A stretch of DNA of 31,198 nucleotides from Methanolinea sp. UBA473 (GCA_002509495.1 DAEV01000061.1:29790-60987); one strand, 5' to 3'. Positions 22,288 through 30,667 are shown, counted from the stretch's first letter. A program made the numbers and translations. The notes: generated from the sequence alone by a model not told the origin.

Positions 22288-23451
22288 CTATTTATCCAGG
22301 ATCAACCGGAGGAGTGTTTCCCCGCCTTCCGGCCCGGCAGTCTTCTGGCTTCCGTGCATGACGTCGATGAGCCTGATCCCCAGCTCAGCCGCAAGGGGGC
22401 GCTCCATCATGCCGCCGATCAGGACCTCGATCCTATCTTCTTTCAGCCTCTTTTTGATCTCGTCCCATTCCGGGGAAACAAGGACCGTGCATCCGGGTCC
22501 TGCAGCAGCCACGACCTTATCCTGGCAACCTGAATCGAAATCAAGCACGATCAGCCGGGGGGAGAGACCCCGTGATGAAAGGAATCGGGCCAGGGAAATG
22601 GCCCTTGTCGGGCCGCTTACCACGGCGATCCGGGGCGGATTCGGCAGTAGTGGCGGAGGGTCCGTAAGATCCGGGATCGGGACATTGCCGCCAAATCCAA
22701 GGGCTTGGGATACGTTCCGCAGGAAATCGCGGCTGGAATTCTGTCCTATCGGGAACTCGGCAACCAGGAAGGGGGTTCCATACGTATCCCTGAGATACCC
22801 GGCTGCGGAAAGGCCGGAGGTTTCGCAGAGCACAATATTGAGCGAGGCCTCGGCCATGTGCGCGAGATCCCCGAGGCTCGCACCTGCAGGAAGTACTGCG
22901 ATCACTTCGACTCCGATCAGCGAGAGGAGGCGGCGCAGTTCCTTCACATCCGGGCCGGCCCGAAGGACGCCGAGAAGGTTGACTTTGCGTGGATCCCGGC
23001 CAAGACCTGTGCCTGAACAGACCTCCACGATGCGGCGGAGAGTATCGGCATATCCTTCCGTATAATCGCCCGCAAATCCTCCGGCATCAATTCCTATGAC
23101 GACAGCGCGGGTTGATGCGGATGCGATCGCTCCTTCGACATCTTCCCCGATGATGCTTGAGGCGCAGCAGGAGAGCACTACGAGGATCTCGGGAGACCGT
23201 CGTGCGTCCAGTTCCTCGATGGCATCCTTCAACCTCTGTTCCGCCCCAAACACCACGTCTTTCTCATCCAGGCATGTAGAGAAGACGGGAGACACCCTGT
23301 CCCCCCTCATGCCGAGAATGTAGTTGATATGGTATACACACCCCTTCGGGCCGTGTACAAGGATTACACTGTTCCTGAGAGTGGACGCCGCTTTGATAGC
23401 CCCAAAAAGCCTGCAGGTGGCCCGGGGGACCTCGGTTGCATTTTCTACCAT
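22288..23451 (-). CDS. Orphan nitrogenase component 1-like protein (NifD/NifE family)
   Basis: The 387-residue protein belongs to the oxidoreductase/nitrogenase component 1 family. It keeps the three cluster-binding Cys positions: Cys13 (ATCRLFGAIKAAS), Cys38 (HGPKGC) and Cys95/96 (LSCCASSIIGED), plus CLDEKDVVFGAEQRL, which matches the SDLNEKDIIFGGEKKL motif of NifD/NifE. The second half has the YGTPFLVAEFPIGQNSSRDFL segment. It is shorter than NifD (about 480). It resembles CfbD (F430 biosynthesis) in family, but CfbD, as I recall it, lacks the first Cys and has a GGLDEYP motif absent here. No NifH-like reductase or second subunit is adjacent; it is monocistronic between two sensor kinases. 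The function is unknown. A weak TATA-like TTCATTAA lies near 23482-23489, so the message may be nearly leaderless. Confidence 0.7.
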   Translation of the reverse strand: MVENATEVPRATCRLFGAIKAASTLRNSVILVHGPKGCVYHINYILGMRGDRVSPVFSTCLDEKDVVFGAEQRLKDAIEELDARRSPEILVVLSCCASSIIGEDVEGAIASASTRAVVIGIDAGGFAGDYTEGYADTLRRIVEVCSGTGLGRDPRKVNLLGVLRAGPDVKELRRLLSLIGVEVIAVLPAGASLGDLAHMAEASLNIVLCETSGLSAAGYLRDTYGTPFLVAEFPIGQNSSRDFLRNVSQALGFGGNVPIPDLTDPPPLLPNPPRIAVVSGPTRAISLARFLSSRGLSPRLIVLDFDSGCQDKVVAAAGPGCTVLVSPEWDEIKKRLKEDRIEVLIGGMMERPLAAELGIRLIDVMHGSQKTAGPEGGETLLRLILDK

Positions 23452-23615
23452 ATAGGGGGAAAGGATCGAAAGATTCAGGAGTTAATGAACCATCAGGATT
23501 CACGACCTATCAGGATCGGGGATTTTCTTGCAGAATCTGCACGGGAAGCAGTAAGATGTAGATCATTATGTAGATGACGCTCCAATAATCTAAAGAGAGG
23601 TCACCGGGTATACCT

Positions 23616-25691
23616 ATGAATTTGCGGAACAAAACGCTGGCTATCCTCGCAACACTATTTATCCTGACATTTTTGCTGCTTTCCGCAATCACCTACATCC
23701 AGATCCAGCAGAATTACGTATATTTCGATAAAAAAACGGCGGAAGCCGACGTGGAACGTGCCGCAAGGGTACTTGACGGGGAACGCGGAACCCTGGTGAT
23801 CACGCTGCAGGACTGGGCGATGTGGGACGATACCTACCGCTTTCTGGAGGGCGGGGATCATGAGTATATCGAAAGAAATCTCAACAGTGAATCGCTCTCC
23901 AACCTGCGCCTCAATTTTGTCATCTTTACGAATTCATCAGGTACGCTCTTTTACCAAAAATGGCTCGATCATCGTGGTGTATCTGAAATAGACATTCCGG
24001 CATCCGTATCTGATTCCATAAACAGCGTCCCGGGACTCCTCAATGTCCAGGATCCGACGATTCGGTACTCCGGGATCCTGGCGACGGATGATGGCCCGGT
24101 GTTGATCGCGGCCATGTCCGTGCTGAACAGCGCAGGAGAAGGGCCAATCCACGGGACCATGGTGATCGGCAGGTTCCTCGACGAGCAGGAAATGACAGAA
24201 ATTTCCGCTATCACTTCGCAGCCGGTTCGCCTGGTCGTCCCGGCGGGGAATGTGGTATCCCCCGCTACGACATCCCTGCAGCCCGGTGTTATCGCAGTGC
24301 GTGTCAGCGATGACCGGAATCTGACAGGATCCCTCCTCACACCTGATCTCTCCGGCCAGAGGTATGTTCTCCTGGAGGTCATCTCCGCCAGGGAATTTTA
24401 TAGTTCGGGTGGATCGGCCCTCCTTGAATTCTTCCTGGTGTTTGCCGTGGTCAACATTGCGTTCATCATCCTGTTCCTTTTCTTCATCGACAGGTACATC
24501 CTCGCCCGGCTCGGCCTCCTTACCTCCAGGGTCAACGAGATCTCGGGAGAAACAGAGGATATACCGGATTTCTCAGTCCCGGGAAATGACGAACTTTCCA
24601 GGTTGGGAAATTCCCTCAACCTCATGATGCACAGGCTTCGGGAATCCAGGAGAAAGGTCAGGGAGAGCGAGGAACAGTTTCGCCTTTTCATCCACGACTT
24701 CCCCGGGACGATCTTTGTCAAGGATCAGGACTCCCGTTTCCTCATGGTCTCCCAGAAGGCGGAGACCATCTTTCATCATGCTCCTGCAGAATTGCTCGGC
24801 AGCAGCAACAGCGAAATCTTCCCTCCTTCACTGGCAGAGCGGTTCACCCGATGGGAAAAAGATGTGCTGGCACTTCCCTCAGGGGAGTACCGGGAATACA
24901 CTGAAGAAGCCGATGTCGAGGGCCGGACATCGACGTATATGATCCTTCTCTTCCCTATCCATCGCGCAGGGGATGCACCTCTTATCGGAGGGTTTGCGAT
25001 GGATGTAACCCAGATACGGATGGAGAAGGAAGCCCTCCTCCGTGCGCATAAAAAAATGAAGATCCTTTCCAGTATTACACGGCACGATATCACCAACAAG
25101 ATCTCCCTTCTTCTTGCCTATGGGCAGATCATGCGGGAACATACCGCCGGAGATCCGACGATGATGGAAATTATCCGCAAACAATCCTCTGCGGTGAATG
25201 CAATCCGCCACCAGATCGAATTTGCAAAGGACTACCAGGAGATGGGCTACCAGGCCCCAAGGTGGCAGAAGGCATCATTGGTACTCGTCTATGCTGCATC
25301 ACATCTGGATTTCACCGGTGTGAATCTCAAGAACGGGCTTGGAAATCTGGAATTATTTGCGGATCCAATGCTGGAGAAGGTATTTTACAACCTCCTGGAA
25401 AACAGCCTCCGGCATGGTATCCGTGTCACCAGAATCCAGGTGGATTTCGAGAAGACGGAGGATTCGTGCCTGATCTTTTTTGAGGACGATGGGATTGGGA
25501 TCCCGGATGAGAGGAAAGAGGAGATATTCGGGAGCGATTTCGGAAGAGAGAAGGGGCTGGGGCTCTTCCTTGTTCGCGAGATCCTCGGAATCACGAAGAT
25601 CACGATCCGGGAGATCGGTATCTTCGGCACGGGTGCAAAATTCGAGATCCGGGTTCCTTTGGGAAAATACCATATTTCCGAATACTCTTAA
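23616..25691 (+). CDS. Membrane sensor histidine kinase with CHASE4 and PAS
   Basis: The 691-residue kinase has two transmembrane helices (about 8-28 and 267-291) around a CHASE4 extracellular domain, recognisable by the DWAMWDDTYRF motif (66-76). A HAMP segment (about 293-348), one PAS domain (355-468) and a kinase core follow. The H-box is SSITRHDITNKI with His490, the methanogen-type variant of HisKA. N box NLLENSLRHG (592-601), G1 DDGIGIP (624-630) and G2 GLGLFLV (647-653) are intact. It is divergent from the nitrogenase-like gene, whose start is 164 bases away. No partner regulator is present. The ligand is unknown. Confidence 0.85.
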   Translation: MNLRNKTLAILATLFILTFLLLSAITYIQIQQNYVYFDKKTAEADVERAARVLDGERGTLVITLQDWAMWDDTYRFLEGGDHEYIERNLNSESLSNLRLNFVIFTNSSGTLFYQKWLDHRGVSEIDIPASVSDSINSVPGLLNVQDPTIRYSGILATDDGPVLIAAMSVLNSAGEGPIHGTMVIGRFLDEQEMTEISAITSQPVRLVVPAGNVVSPATTSLQPGVIAVRVSDDRNLTGSLLTPDLSGQRYVLLEVISAREFYSSGGSALLEFFLVFAVVNIAFIILFLFFIDRYILARLGLLTSRVNEISGETEDIPDFSVPGNDELSRLGNSLNLMMHRLRESRRKVRESEEQFRLFIHDFPGTIFVKDQDSRFLMVSQKAETIFHHAPAELLGSSNSEIFPPSLAERFTRWEKDVLALPSGEYREYTEEADVEGRTSTYMILLFPIHRAGDAPLIGGFAMDVTQIRMEKEALLRAHKKMKILSSITRHDITNKISLLLAYGQIMREHTAGDPTMMEIIRKQSSAVNAIRHQIEFAKDYQEMGYQAPRWQKASLVLVYAASHLDFTGVNLKNGLGNLELFADPMLEKVFYNLLENSLRHGIRVTRIQVDFEKTEDSCLIFFEDDGIGIPDERKEEIFGSDFGREKGLGLFLVREILGITKITIREIGIFGTGAKFEIRVPLGKYHISEYS

Positions 25692-25980
25692 GAAATAAAC
25701 AGAAACGAAGGGACCCCTTGACAAAGGTCAGGCTACCGGGGTTTCGTTCCCGGGGCTATCGTTTTGCATTCCTTTACAACGCGATCCCGGACACGGGGGC
25801 GGCATCGAAACGGATCTCCAGGAACGGGAACGGAACGTGGGGGCCACGTCTTTATTGTATTATTCGTGAACAACGGGATGGATCGAGGGAGATTGGTCTC
25901 TATTGAGTCCAACCGGTCCGGACGGTTATCAATGGGATGTTTAAAGGATGTAAGAACATATTTAGATCGAGTGATAGGAG
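25692..25980. other. Intergenic region with hairpins and promoter elements
   Basis: No gene is seen. ACGTGG-GGG-CCACGT forms a perfect 6-bp hairpin at 25835-25849, followed by the AT-rich CTTTATTGTATTATTC (25850-25865), a possible terminator or promoter. AACCG and CGGTT form a 5-bp stem near 25910-25926. TTTAAAGG (25940-25947) and CATATTTAG (25958-25966) are TATA-like elements just before the creatininase gene. Confidence 0.4.
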
Positions 25981-26751
25981 ATGAGCGGGATGAACCCAAA
26001 GGATGTGCAGCAACTCAATGCAGGGGATTACAGGGATGCACCTTTTGAGAAGGTCATCCTTCCTCTTGGGTCCCTTGAGAGCCATGGACCGCACCTGCCC
26101 TTCGGTACGGATGCCTTCACCGCTTCTCACCTGGCAATGGAAGTAGCAGAAAGGGTGCCCCGGGCAGCGGTGCTTCCGGTTCTTGCCTATGGCGTCAGTG
26201 AGCATTACCGTGATTTTCCTTTTACGGTATCATTACGGCCAGAAACCGAGATCGCGATACTATCAGATATTTTTGATTCCCTTCACAGGGAAGGAATCCG
26301 GAAAGTGTTCATCCTGAACGGCCACGACGGAAACATCGCCCCCGTGGAGATCGCGGCCCGGACAGCCAAGGTGAAACACCCCGATTTCCGCATCATTTCC
26401 CTTGACGCCTGGTGGAGAACCCTGTCAGACCTGCTTCCTCCTGGATTTTTCGAAGTATGGGATGGGCTCGGTCACGGAGGGGAAGGGGAGATGTCCATCG
26501 CCCTCGCTCTTTTCCCCGATCTGTGCCATCCCGAACGGGCAGTCGGTGTCGTCCCTTCCCTTCCATTGCATATCGATGTGAAATGGCTGTTCTCTGAACT
26601 GACCGATTGCGGGGCCACCGGAGACCCTACTAAGGGAAGCCGAAAAAAGGGCCTGGCAATGAAAGAAATCCTTGTTGAAACGATCGTCCAATTATTAAAG
26701 GATCTCGACGGCTGCGACTGGGATTACCGTTCACTTTCTGTGAAAAAGTGA
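25981..26751 (+). CDS. Creatininase-family amidohydrolase
   Basis: The 256-residue protein has the creatininase-fold metal ligands: Glu33 and His35 in GSLESHGPHLP, Asp44 in GTDAF, His115 in NGHDGN, and Glu168/Glu170 in GHGGEGEMS. Family members hydrolyse creatinine or other cyclic or formyl amides; the archaeal members include ArfB, the formylamide hydrolase of F420 and flavin synthesis. The exact role here is undecided: it has the long creatininase-type C-terminal helices rather than the shorter ArfB pattern. A second in-frame ATG lies at 25990. TATA-like elements 15-40 bases upstream indicate a short leader. It lies alone between a sensor kinase and the inhibitor lipoprotein. Confidence 0.8.
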   Translation: MSGMNPKDVQQLNAGDYRDAPFEKVILPLGSLESHGPHLPFGTDAFTASHLAMEVAERVPRAAVLPVLAYGVSEHYRDFPFTVSLRPETEIAILSDIFDSLHREGIRKVFILNGHDGNIAPVEIAARTAKVKHPDFRIISLDAWWRTLSDLLPPGFFEVWDGLGHGGEGEMSIALALFPDLCHPERAVGVVPSLPLHIDVKWLFSELTDCGATGDPTKGSRKKGLAMKEILVETIVQLLKDLDGCDWDYRSLSVKK

Positions 26752-26772
26752 AATTTCAAAGTCCTGCTCCTG

Positions 26773-26795
26773 GAATTAATTAATAAGGTTTAACA
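26773..26795 (+). promoter_or_regulatory. TATA box of the inhibitor lipoprotein gene
   Basis: GAATTAATTAATAAGG is a strong AT element, 30-45 bases before the first ATG. The previous gene ends at 26751 and no better promoter is seen. Confidence 0.5.
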
Positions 26796-26820
26796 TGAGG
26801 CAATCACAAGCCGTAAGAGC

Positions 26821-27327
26821 ATGAAACAGGACACACGTATGAAACAAGCAACCGTTTTCGTAGTTGCTCTTATGGCCGTATTGGCCGTAAGCCTCTTTGT
26901 CTGCGGGTGCACGGAGTCTCCCTCGGCAGGAACGCCCACGCCTGTTCCCACCACGGCGCCTGTGCAGCCCACGATCACTTCCACCCCGAAGCCTACCGAG
27001 GTTGTCCCCATGAAAGTGTTCAATGAGACCGATAACGGGTCCGAAGTGAATATCACGAAGGACAGTGAGTTCAGCATCAGGCTCGAAGAGAATCCCACGA
27101 CAGGGTTCCAATGGAACGCAACCCTCTCATCAGGATTAACCCTCCTCTCCGATGACTATCGTGTGAATGAACACCCTCAGGGAATGGTCGGAGTGGGAGG
27201 AATCCATTCCTGGAACATCAGGGCAGCAGGGACCGGTGTACAAACGTTTTCTGCGATCTATGCCCGTTCCTGGGAGAATGTGACCGGGAATGAGACTGCG
27301 TTTTCCATGACCTTCAGGGTCGAATAA
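26821..27327 (+). CDS. Chagasin-like (I42) cysteine-protease inhibitor lipoprotein
   Basis: The 168-residue protein has a signal peptide (ATVFVVALMAVLAVSLFVCGC) with a lipidation Cys at 30. A Thr/Pro-rich linker (about 31-63) is followed by a chagasin-type domain with the three inhibitory loops: NPTTGFQW (91-98), GVGGIHSW (124-131) and RSWEN (149-153). In chagasin these loops plug the active site of papain-family proteases. Such proteins occur in archaea, so it probably sits on the cell surface and protects against Cys proteases. ATG 26839 with AGGA 7 bases upstream is an alternative start that gives a more typical signal peptide. Confidence 0.8.
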   Translation: MKQDTRMKQATVFVVALMAVLAVSLFVCGCTESPSAGTPTPVPTTAPVQPTITSTPKPTEVVPMKVFNETDNGSEVNITKDSEFSIRLEENPTTGFQWNATLSSGLTLLSDDYRVNEHPQGMVGVGGIHSWNIRAAGTGVQTFSAIYARSWENVTGNETAFSMTFRVE

Positions 27328-27330
27328 TCA

Positions 27331-27362
27331 TCTTTTTTCCTGCCAACGATTCCTGTTTTTCC
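27331..27362 (+). terminator. T-rich terminator after the inhibitor gene
   Basis: Two T-runs, at 27332-27338 and 27356-27360, follow the inhibitor stop. This is typical of archaeal termination. Confidence 0.4.
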
Positions 27363-27563
27363 TACAGGGTGTCGTCCATTTCACGGAAATGATCCGGGTT
27401 GACAACCAAATCTGCCCCGGCAATGCCCTCTTCCGAAGATAGGGCTTTGAGAAGAAATTACGGCCTCTCTGATCCGCGGAAGGGAGTAATGCTATTATCT
27501 TCATTCAGGAGAGAGTACATACAGATATCCAGCAGGATTCCGATATGACAGGAGTTAAAAAAG

Positions 27564-28304
27564 ATGCTTTCAGGGACTGAAAGCGAACGGTATCTTCGAC
27601 AGATCCCCCTTATTGGGGAAGAAGGACAGGAGAAGCTGCGGGGGGCAAAGATCCTCATCGTGGGAGCAGGCGGTCTTGGAACCCCGGCAGCACTCTACCT
27701 GGCCGCAGCAGGTGTAGGTCAGATCAGGATCATCGATCCGGACAGGGTGGACAGAACGAATCTGAACCGGCAGATTCTCCATACGGAAAAGGACATCGGA
27801 CGACCTAAAGTCCATTCTGCGGCAGAGAAGCTCCGTGCCCTGAACCCGGAAGTGGAGATCGAACCGATCGAGGATGCCCTTCGCGAAGAGAACTCCGATC
27901 CTTTGGTAAGGGGAATGGACCTGCTGCTGGATGCCCTCGATAATTTCCAGGCACGATACATCCTCAACAGGGCTGCAGTCTCGTGCGGAATTCCCCTGAT
28001 CCATGCAGCGGTGAACGGGCTTTCCGGCCAGATGACTACGGTCATCCCCGGAAAAACGCCCTGCCTTGAGTGTATTTTTCCCCATCCGCCTCCTGCCGCA
28101 AGACCTCCGGTCCTCGGGATTACTGCAGGTATGCTGGGGCTTCTCCAGGCAGGAGAAGCGCTGAGACTGTTACTTTCGCAAAATGCAGTTGCAGCAAACC
28201 GGCTCCTGGTATGGGATGGGAGGGAAGCAAGCCTCGAGTATATCCCGATGGACAGGGATCCCTGCTGCAGGGTTTGCGGAGTGGAGAGAGGGAGTTCTGA
28301 ATGA
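27564..28304 (+). CDS. moeB: MoeB/ThiF-family E1-like adenylyltransferase
   Basis: This 246-residue enzyme uses ATP to adenylate the C-terminal glycine of a ubiquitin-like sulfur carrier. The nucleotide-binding GAGGLG (34-39), DPDRVDRTNLNRQ (58-70, with the Arg finger), DALDN (123-127) and the two zinc-binding pairs CLEC (167-170) and CRVC (235-238) are all present, giving full MoeB/ThiF core length. AGGAG lies 9 bases before the ATG. Its last four bases overlap the moaD start (ATGA), so E1 and carrier are coupled. In archaea one such E1 often serves MoaD, ThiS and protein modification, so its role may be broader than molybdopterin. Confidence 0.85.
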   Translation: MLSGTESERYLRQIPLIGEEGQEKLRGAKILIVGAGGLGTPAALYLAAAGVGQIRIIDPDRVDRTNLNRQILHTEKDIGRPKVHSAAEKLRALNPEVEIEPIEDALREENSDPLVRGMDLLLDALDNFQARYILNRAAVSCGIPLIHAAVNGLSGQMTTVIPGKTPCLECIFPHPPPAARPPVLGITAGMLGLLQAGEALRLLLSQNAVAANRLLVWDGREASLEYIPMDRDPCCRVCGVERGSSE

Positions 28305-28579
28305 AGATATGGATAAAAACATTTGCACGGTTCAGGGAAGTCTTCGGAGACCGTTTCACCGTCGAGGTCCCTCTGGATGCGACCGTTCTCCAGGTGGCAA
28401 AGACCGTGGAATGCATGCATGATGGCGGGAGGGGGATGCTGATGGAATCGGACCATACCATAAGGAGATCGGTAATCCTCCTCCGGAATGGCAGGAGAAT
28501 CCCTGGAGAGGGGCGGGAACAAGTCAGGCTTTCCGAGGGAGATGAATTGACCATATATCCACCGGTTGCCGGAGGATGA
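28301..28579 (+). CDS. moaD: MoaD/ThiS-family ubiquitin-like sulfur carrier
   Basis: The 92-residue protein has the beta-grasp pattern and ends in the essential di-glycine (TIYPPVAGG). It would carry sulfur as a C-terminal thiocarboxylate for molybdopterin synthase, together with MoaE encoded next. It starts within the last four bases of moeB. Central residues (VILLRNGRRI and LSEGDELTIYPP) match MoaD better than ThiS. A second role as an archaeal protein tag is possible but not shown. Confidence 0.82.
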   Translation: MKIWIKTFARFREVFGDRFTVEVPLDATVLQVAKTVECMHDGGRGMLMESDHTIRRSVILLRNGRRIPGEGREQVRLSEGDELTIYPPVAGG

Positions 28580-28592
28580 CCCTGGGGTGCCC

Positions 28593-29012
28593 ATGATAAA
28601 AGTTACAAGCGGGGATTTTGATGTGCAAGCCACGATCGATGCGGCTGCACGCCGTTCTATCGGGGCGTTCGTTACATTCGTGGGGGTTGTAAGGGACGAC
28701 GGGATCGAGCGGATGTACCTGGAGGCCGACTGTTTCGCCGCGGAAGAGGAGTTGTCCTGCATCCGGACGGAGGCCGTGGATCGGTTCGGGGTTGAGACCG
28801 TGGATATCATCCATCGCGTAGGGGATCTCAGGGTGGGGGACCCCATTGTCCTCATCATTGTAGGAGCTTCTCACAGGAGAGCTGCCTTCCAGGCCTGTGA
28901 ATATATCATCGACAGGATCAAGGAGTCTGTCCCGATCTGGAAAAAAGAGTATACCCCTGACGGTACCCGGTGGGTACCGGGCGAACATGAGGACAAGAAG
29001 ACCTCCGGATAA
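28593..29012 (+). CDS. moaE: Molybdopterin synthase catalytic subunit MoaE
   Basis: The 139-residue protein inserts sulfur into precursor Z together with MoaD. Family residues are visible: GVVRDDG (31-37), ASHRRAAF (92-99), PIWKKE (114-119, with the catalytic Lys117/118) and a C-terminal WVPG. ATG 28593 was preferred over the in-frame TTG at 28566 because GGGGTG lies just before it and MIKVT starts like other MoaE proteins. It follows moaD by 13 bases and ends the cluster. Confidence 0.85.
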   Translation: MIKVTSGDFDVQATIDAAARRSIGAFVTFVGVVRDDGIERMYLEADCFAAEEELSCIRTEAVDRFGVETVDIIHRVGDLRVGDPIVLIIVGASHRRAAFQACEYIIDRIKESVPIWKKEYTPDGTRWVPGEHEDKKTSG

Positions 29013-29104
29013 TTCGTCTTCCGGATTGCGTCCACCGGTTGTCCATCGGTGACGGCGTTCCGGAATGAGTGTGAGGAAGGGAAACCCTCCTTTCCGCCGT
29101 TCCG

Positions 29105-29130
29105 GATTTCTTTTTCAATTATTTTTTCCA
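29105..29130 (+). terminator. T-rich terminator after moaE
   Basis: TTTCTTTTTCAATTATTTTTTCC at about 29107-29129 contains two T-runs, of five and six. It lies 90 bases after the moaE stop and before the convergent PEGA gene. Confidence 0.5.
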
Positions 29131-29224
29131 TCACCGGTGCTCATGCGGGTTCCATCTGGTGCTCCACCGGTAGACCATGAACACGGTCCGAAAAGAGAAG
29201 TGTCCCGTTCGCACGCAAAAAAGT

Positions 29225-30523
29225 TCAGCGAAGGGAGCCCTTCCTCCCATAAATAAGCAGGAATCCAGGGATGCACAGGGAAACAACGGCAAGGTAGGGG
29301 GAAAGAGGCGTATTCATGGAGACAGGGGTCAGGGCTGCCTGGATCTGGACAGATTGTCCGGGAGTCAGGGTAAGTGTCGATTGATAATCCTGATATCCGG
29401 TGAGGCGGAGCAGCACGGAATGAGATCCCACCGGCAGGGAAGGGACTGTGAAGGGCGTGACGCCCCAGCACGTGTTGTCGATAAAGATATATGCTCCCGA
29501 AGGCTCTGAGATGAACTGGACCGGCCCTGATTCTTCAAGTCCGATTGCAGGTGTAAGAGTGGCATCCACCCGTTCGGTCCTCCCCGCCCGGATCGTCACC
29601 CTGGTGCTGAAGTCCTGGTAATTCTTCAACTGGAGGGTAACGGTATGGTCTCCAGGGGGAACCCCGGTTATCTCGAGGGGATCTCCCGGGTGAGTAATAC
29701 CCTGGTAGTCCCCGTCGAGGAATACCGATGCACCCGTGGGTTTTGACTGCACCTGGATGTATCCCCCGGTCTCTTCAGATGCGAGGATCATTGTCGCGTC
29801 CAGGAAGGTGAGTTGGTTCTGGTTCACGTTGGTCATCCCGGACCAGTCCTTGTATCCCGAATGCTTGAGCAGTACGAAATGGGATCCTACGGCGAGGTTA
29901 CCGACAGTCGTGGCGGTGGATCCTTTGTAAATTCCATCCACATAGACATTGGCGCCACCGGGAGAGCTCTTGATCTGCAGGGATCCGACTTCTGTCAGGG
30001 GCTTTAACACCGCGACGACGTTCACGGTCCCCTGCGGAGGAACGTCCACGATCTGCGAATATGGTTGATAGCCTGACAGGAACGCCTGGACCACATGGCT
30101 CCCTGACTTGATCTCGGGGTAGGTCCACGGTGCTTCCTGGCCCTTACCACCGTCGACCGTGATCAGGGCGCCCTGGGGCGTGGAGGATACCACCAGAGTT
30201 CCCTGGGACGTGCTTGGGCTGAGCGTCGCAAATACTCTGATTGTCTGGCCTGGTCCCGGATTCTCCGAATACGTCGTGGTAAATGGGTAATAACCGTCAG
30301 AAGTTACGGTGATGGTGTGCGGGATTACTGCAGCCGGGGATACCGGATAGTTGAGAGGGGTTTCACCGACAAATACCCCGTCGAATGTCACTTCCGCCCC
30401 CGAAGGATCAGACTCGATCAGGAAGTATCCTGTAGTGCTGCCGGTGGTCACAGCACCCTGGACAAGACAGGGCATGCTGGTGCAGCACACAATAAACAGG
30501 AGTGGAACGAGCAAGGATTTCAT
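29225..30523 (-). CDS. Surface protein with five PEGA domains and a C-terminal membrane anchor
   Basis: The 432-residue protein begins MKSLLVPLLFIVCCTSMPCLVQGA (signal peptide) and then has about five PEGA domains. Each starts with a 'G-x-h-x-h-x-S-x-P-x-G-A-x-h-x-h-D-G' pattern, such as GYFLIESDPSGAEVTFDG, GSLQIKSSPGGANVYVDG and GYIQVQSKPTGASVFLDG. Residues near the end (PYLAVVSLCIPGFLLIYGRKG) form a membrane helix followed by a positive tail, so the repeats project outside. PEGA domains are extracellular beta modules, common in S-layer-linked proteins. The frame continues upstream to 30973, but GAGG 8 bases before 30523 and the signal peptide show the true start. It is divergent from the PsiE-like gene. 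Confidence 0.85.
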   Translation of the reverse strand: MKSLLVPLLFIVCCTSMPCLVQGAVTTGSTTGYFLIESDPSGAEVTFDGVFVGETPLNYPVSPAAVIPHTITVTSDGYYPFTTTYSENPGPGQTIRVFATLSPSTSQGTLVVSSTPQGALITVDGGKGQEAPWTYPEIKSGSHVVQAFLSGYQPYSQIVDVPPQGTVNVVAVLKPLTEVGSLQIKSSPGGANVYVDGIYKGSTATTVGNLAVGSHFVLLKHSGYKDWSGMTNVNQNQLTFLDATMILASEETGGYIQVQSKPTGASVFLDGDYQGITHPGDPLEITGVPPGDHTVTLQLKNYQDFSTRVTIRAGRTERVDATLTPAIGLEESGPVQFISEPSGAYIFIDNTCWGVTPFTVPSLPVGSHSVLLRLTGYQDYQSTLTLTPGQSVQIQAALTPVSMNTPLSPYLAVVSLCIPGFLLIYGRKGSLR

Positions 30524-30635
30524 AACCAGTCCTCTGTCGTTCCTTCTTATTAAACCCATATCAAAAGGGGATCGACGGGCAGGCGGCGGATACACCGGAT
30601 GGCGCCGGACCACCGGATCATGGCAGGATGCAGAG

Positions 30636-30652
30636 AACGCTTTAAATCTAAA
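30636..30652 (+). promoter_or_regulatory. TATA box of the PsiE-like gene
   Basis: CTTTAAATCTAAAG centred at 30645 is 23 bases before the ATG at 30668, the spacing expected for a leaderless archaeal transcript. Confidence 0.5.
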
Positions 30653-30667
30653 GAATCCTACATAAGG

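Noticed and set aside
22288..23451. Calling the nitrogenase-like gene cfbD outright
   Set aside because: The first cluster Cys and the C-terminal motifs differ from the CfbD sequences I remember, and no cfb genes are adjacent, so only the family is asserted.
27719..28858. 379-codon minus-strand frame across moeB, moaD and moaE
   Set aside because: It spans three well-supported genes on the other strand, and its Ser/Arg-rich product is typical of antisense shadows.
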